This document shows, piece by piece, positions 5,698-8,036 of a stretch of DNA of 8,036 bases; the stretch's first letter is position 1; every line of letters begins with the position of its first letter. Position numbers and translations under genes: made by a program. Below the pieces are notes generated by a model. The model searched no databases and had not been told where the DNA came from. It was given only the letters and a program-made list of their open reading frames with translations. The stretch is from Betaproteobacteria bacterium. Lineage in GTDB: Bacteria; Pseudomonadota; Gammaproteobacteria; Burkholderiales; Burkholderiaceae_C. The stretch lies in the NCBI GenBank assembly GCA_005884255.1, contig VBDL01000179.1, positions 1 to 8,036 on the forward strand, read 5' to 3'.

Positions 5698-6935
5698 GAC
5701 AGCACCACCCGCACGAACTTGCGCTTGCCGACCTGCACGACGAAGCGGCCGGCGGCGAGCTTCAGCGCCTTGTCGCTGATCGCCGTGCCGTCGATGCGCA
5801 CGCCGCCCTGCTCGACCATGCGCAGGCCTTCGCTGGTCGACGGCACGAGGTTGGCCTGCTTGAGCAGCGCACCGATCGCCAGCGGGGCGCCCGTCAGCGC
5901 CACCTCGGGAATCTCGTCGGGGATGCCACCGCGCGCGCGATTGTGGAAATCGGCCTCGGCCGCATCCGCCGCCGCCGGGCTGTGAAAGCGCGCGGTGATC
6001 TCCTTGGCCAGCAGCACCTTGGCATCCTTCGGGTTGCGCCCCGCCGCGACCTCGGCCTTGAGCTTCTCGATCTCGCCTTCAGGGCGGAACGACAGCAGCG
6101 TGAAGTACTTCCACATCAGCGCGTCGCTGATCGACAAGAGCTTCGCGAACATCGTGTTCGCGTCGTCGGTGATGCCGATGTAGTTGCCCTTGCTCTTGGA
6201 CATCTTCTCGACGCCATCGAGCCCTTCGAGCAGCGGCATCGTCAGGATGCACTGCGGCTCCTGGCCGTATTCGCCTTGCAGCGCGCGGCCCACCAGCAGG
6301 TTGAACTTCTGGTCGGTGCCGCCGAGCTCGAGGTCGCTTTTCAGCGCCACCGAGTCGTAGCCCTGCATCAGCGGGTAGAGGAACTCGTGCACGCTGATCG
6401 GCGTGCCGGCCTTGAAGCGCTTGGTGAAGTCGTCGCGTTCGAGCATGCGTGCCACCGTGTACTTGGCGGCCAGCTGGATCAGGCCGCGCGCACCCAGCGG
6501 GTCGCTCCACTCGGAGTTGTAGCGGATCTCGGTCTTCGCGGGGTCGAGCAGCAGGCTGGCTTGGCGGTAGTAGGTCTGCGCGTTGGTTTCGATTTGTTCC
6601 CGGGTCAGCGGTGGCCGCGTCGTGTTGCGACCAGAAGGGTCACCGATCATCGACGTGAAATCGCCGATCAGGAAGATCACCTGGTGCCCGAGGTCCTGCA
6701 GCTGACGCATCTTGTTCAGCACCACCGTGTGGCCGAGGTGGATGTCGGGCGCCGTCGGGTCCAGGCCGAGCTTGATGCGCAATGGCACGCCGGTTGCTTC
6801 CGACCGTGCAAGCTTCTTCAGCCAGTCCTCCTGAGGTAACAGTTCGTCGCAGCCACGCAGGCTGACCGCCATCGCTTCGCGGACCCGGTCGGTGATCGGG
6901 AAAGTCGGGGGGGCGCTCTCGGTGACGGATGACAT
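5694..6935 (-). CDS. tyrS: Tyrosyl-tRNA synthetase
   Basis: This is a cytoplasmic class I aminoacyl-tRNA synthetase of 413 residues that charges tRNA-Tyr with tyrosine. The HIGH motif appears as HLGH (66-69) in DPTAPDIHLGHTVVLNKM, KMSKS is intact (244-248), and the tyrosine/ATP pocket segments IGDFTSMIGDPSGR (90-103) and YPLMQGYDSVAL (187-198) are present. A C-terminal S4 RNA-binding domain covers about 353-410. The form with PDIHLGH and KMSKSKGNYIG is the TyrRZ-like type common in betaproteobacteria rather than the E. coli form. The open frame runs far upstream to 7706, but the ATG at 6935-6933 gives the usual family N-terminus (VREAMAVSLRGCDELLP) and normal length; upstream residues are low-complexity intergenic translation. 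It leads the operon tyrS, DUF5329, CDF, dtd and is divergent from the M23 peptidase gene. No T-box, expected only in Gram-positives, is seen upstream. Confidence 0.98.
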   Translation of the reverse strand: MSSVTESAPPTFPITDRVREAMAVSLRGCDELLPQEDWLKKLARSEATGVPLRIKLGLDPTAPDIHLGHTVVLNKMRQLQDLGHQVIFLIGDFTSMIGDPSGRNTTRPPLTREQIETNAQTYYRQASLLLDPAKTEIRYNSEWSDPLGARGLIQLAAKYTVARMLERDDFTKRFKAGTPISVHEFLYPLMQGYDSVALKSDLELGGTDQKFNLLVGRALQGEYGQEPQCILTMPLLEGLDGVEKMSKSKGNYIGITDDANTMFAKLLSISDALMWKYFTLLSFRPEGEIEKLKAEVAAGRNPKDAKVLLAKEITARFHSPAAADAAEADFHNRARGGIPDEIPEVALTGAPLAIGALLKQANLVPSTSEGLRMVEQGGVRIDGTAISDKALKLAAGRFVVQVGKRKFVRVVLS

Positions 6936-6961
6936 TGCGGGCGAATTGAGGGGGTTTTCGC

Positions 6962-6992
6962 TAGACCGGCCAAATCGGTGGACAGCTACACT
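6962..6992 (+). promoter_or_regulatory. Possible sigma70-type promoter for the M23 peptidase gene
   Basis: TACACT (6987-6992) matches four of six bases of the -10 consensus and is followed by ATCGCGCG. TAGACC (6962-6967) is a weak -35 with a long 19-base spacer. Transcription from here would give a leader of about 130 bases before ATG 7131. Weak by eye; the tyrS promoter on the other strand could not be placed. Confidence 0.25.
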
Positions 6993-7010
6993 ATCGCGCG
7001 GCCGTTGCAA

Positions 7011-7029
7011 GCCCCCCGGACGTGGGGGC
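7011..7029. other. Short GC hairpin in the divergent intergenic region
   Basis: GCCCCC (7011-7016) pairs perfectly with GGGGGC (7024-7029) around a 7-base loop. No T-tract follows on either strand. It lies between tyrS and the M23 gene and would fall in the leader of the latter if the candidate promoter is right. Confidence 0.3.
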
Positions 7030-7130
7030 GGTTCGAGGTTCATTGTAAGTGGACCCTCGCGGCGCCAATCAACCAAGGGCAGCGCGTAGCTCGCCGCCCG
7101 CAGCAGTCGGAGCCAACGCTCCGCCGTCAC

Positions 7131-8036
7131 ATGAAGTCGTTGGTTTCGAAACTGCGGGCCGAAGCGGCGCGCGCCGAAGACGTTGTCCACCGCCATCCGC
7201 GCAGCCTGGCGGGCGGCGTGGTCGCGGTGCTGATCGGTTTTGCCGCCGCGGCCGCCGCCGTCGCCCCGCTGGCACCCGACGCATCCGACCTGCCGCGCCG
7301 GCTGATCAGCGAGGCCGTGCAGCCGGAAGACGTCGCCGGCCAGCTCGAAGTGCTGGCCGCCCATGATCTGCAGTGGTACCGCAACGACCTCACGCGCAGC
7401 GGCGACAGCGCCGACGGCCTGCTGCGCCGCCTCGGCGTGCAGGATGCGGCCGCCGCCGCGTTCCTGCGTGGCGACGCCGTCGCCCGCAAGCTGCTCGAGG
7501 GCCGCGCCGGCAAGATCGTCAATGTGAAGTTCGGTGAGAACGGCGCGCTGGCCGAGCTGACCGCGCGCTTCGCCATCGAACGTGGCGAGCTGTCGGCCAC
7601 GCACTTCAACCGCCTGACGGTGCGCCGTGCCGAGGGTGGCTTCCAGGCCAAGCTCGAAGTCGCGCCGCTGGTCGCGCAGGTGCGCCTGGGCAGCGGCACC
7701 ATCCATTCGTCGCTGTTCGCCGCCACCGACGAGGCCCGCATGCCCGACGCGGTGGCCAACCAGCTGGCCGAGATCTTCTCGACCGACATCGATTTCCGCC
7801 GCGAACTCAAACGCGGCGACAGCTTCAGCGTGGTCTACGAAGCGCTCACCGCGGACGGCGAGCCGATCACCTGGGGCAGCACCGGCCGCGTGCTGGCGGC
7901 GGAGTTCGTCAACAACGGCCGCGCGCTGCAGGCGCTGTGGTTCCGTGACCCGGCCACCGGCAAGGGCGGCTACTTCGGGACGGACGGCAAGTCCAAGCGC
8001 CGCGCCTTCCTCGGCAGCCCGATGGAGTTCTCGCGC
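7131..8036 (+). CDS. M23 family murein endopeptidase (N-terminal part)
   Basis: These are the first 302 residues of a membrane-anchored cell-wall hydrolase of the MepM/Csd3 type; the gene runs off the window end. A basic N-terminus (1-26) is followed by one hydrophobic segment (about 27-47) that should anchor it in the inner membrane with the rest in the periplasm. Residues about 89-112 (SGDSADGLLRRLGV) resemble the LysM-like OapA domain. The stretch SGTIHSSLFAATDEARMPD through VANQLAEIFSTDIDF to ELKRGDSFSVVYE (188-237) is the inhibitory/regulatory domain found before the peptidase in this family. The conserved KSKRRAFLGSPMEFSR end leads into the catalytic domain, so the zinc HxxxD and HxH motifs are outside view. 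ATG 7131 is chosen from the basic head plus anchor; the ribosome site is weak. It is divergent from tyrS, an arrangement common in Burkholderiales, where anmK usually follows. The reaction would be cleavage of peptide cross-links in peptidoglycan. Confidence 0.92.
   Translation, partial: MKSLVSKLRAEAARAEDVVHRHPRSLAGGVVAVLIGFAAAAAAVAPLAPDASDLPRRLISEAVQPEDVAGQLEVLAAHDLQWYRNDLTRSGDSADGLLRRLGVQDAAAAAFLRGDAVARKLLEGRAGKIVNVKFGENGALAELTARFAIERGELSATHFNRLTVRRAEGGFQAKLEVAPLVAQVRLGSGTIHSSLFAATDEARMPDAVANQLAEIFSTDIDFRRELKRGDSFSVVYEALTADGEPITWGSTGRVLAAEFVNNGRALQALWFRDPATGKGGYFGTDGKSKRRAFLGSPMEFSR

Noticed and set aside
5688..6839. 383-codon open frame on the + strand
   Set aside because: Complement of tyrS; Arg/His/Leu-rich with no motifs.
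6936..7130. T-box or other tRNA-sensing leader upstream of tyrS
   Set aside because: No T-box-like conserved bulge or terminator/antiterminator pair is visible, and such leaders are not expected in betaproteobacteria.
6936..7706. N-terminal extension of the tyrS frame into the M23 gene region
   Set aside because: The family N-terminus begins just after ATG 6935, and the extension is antisense to the M23 coding sequence.
1..8036. tRNA or rRNA genes, insertion sequences, CRISPR arrays, phage genes
   Set aside because: No regularly spaced repeats, inverted terminal repeats, transposase motifs or tRNA-like folds were seen; nearly all the sequence is explained by ordinary genes.

Overview
The window is GC-rich (visibly about two thirds G+C) and coding nearly wall to wall. 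Protein types and gene order suggest a betaproteobacterium of the order Burkholderiales, probably near Rubrivivax, Leptothrix or Methylibium. The grounds are a liv-type ABC cluster next to a CoA-ligase-like gene, a Bug-family binding protein, and tyrS divergent from an M23 peptidase gene. The assignment is by recall of families, not by a search.

Left part, + strand (1-3959): a tightly packed transport and activation operon that begins before the window. It holds the C-terminal half of a branched-chain-amino-acid-type ABC substrate-binding protein, a LivF-like ATPase with an unusual basic tail, a 96-residue protein of unknown function, a phenylacetate-CoA-ligase-like gene broken by two frame changes, and a tripartite-tricarboxylate (Bug) periplasmic binding protein. 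Uptake of an organic or aromatic acid followed by CoA activation is the natural reading, but the substrate cannot be read from the sequence.

Middle part, - strand (6935 down to 3966): a four-gene operon in the order tyrS, DUF5329 exported protein, cation diffusion facilitator, dtd. Its genes overlap or lie a few bases apart, and the two middle genes start with GTG. TyrRS charges tRNA-Tyr and Dtd removes D-amino acids from tRNA, so the two ends of the operon are functionally linked. The operon converges on the left operon with a 6-base gap, and a long hairpin lies at the junction.

Right part, + strand (7131-8036): the N-terminal 302 residues of a membrane-anchored M23-type murein endopeptidase, divergent from tyrS across a 195-base intergenic region. 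Its catalytic domain lies past the window end.

No RNA gene, mobile element, CRISPR array or clear novel system was found. The points most worth a second look are the broken ligase, the atypical metal-site residues of the CDF transporter, the mixed ABC/Bug operon and the junction hairpin.
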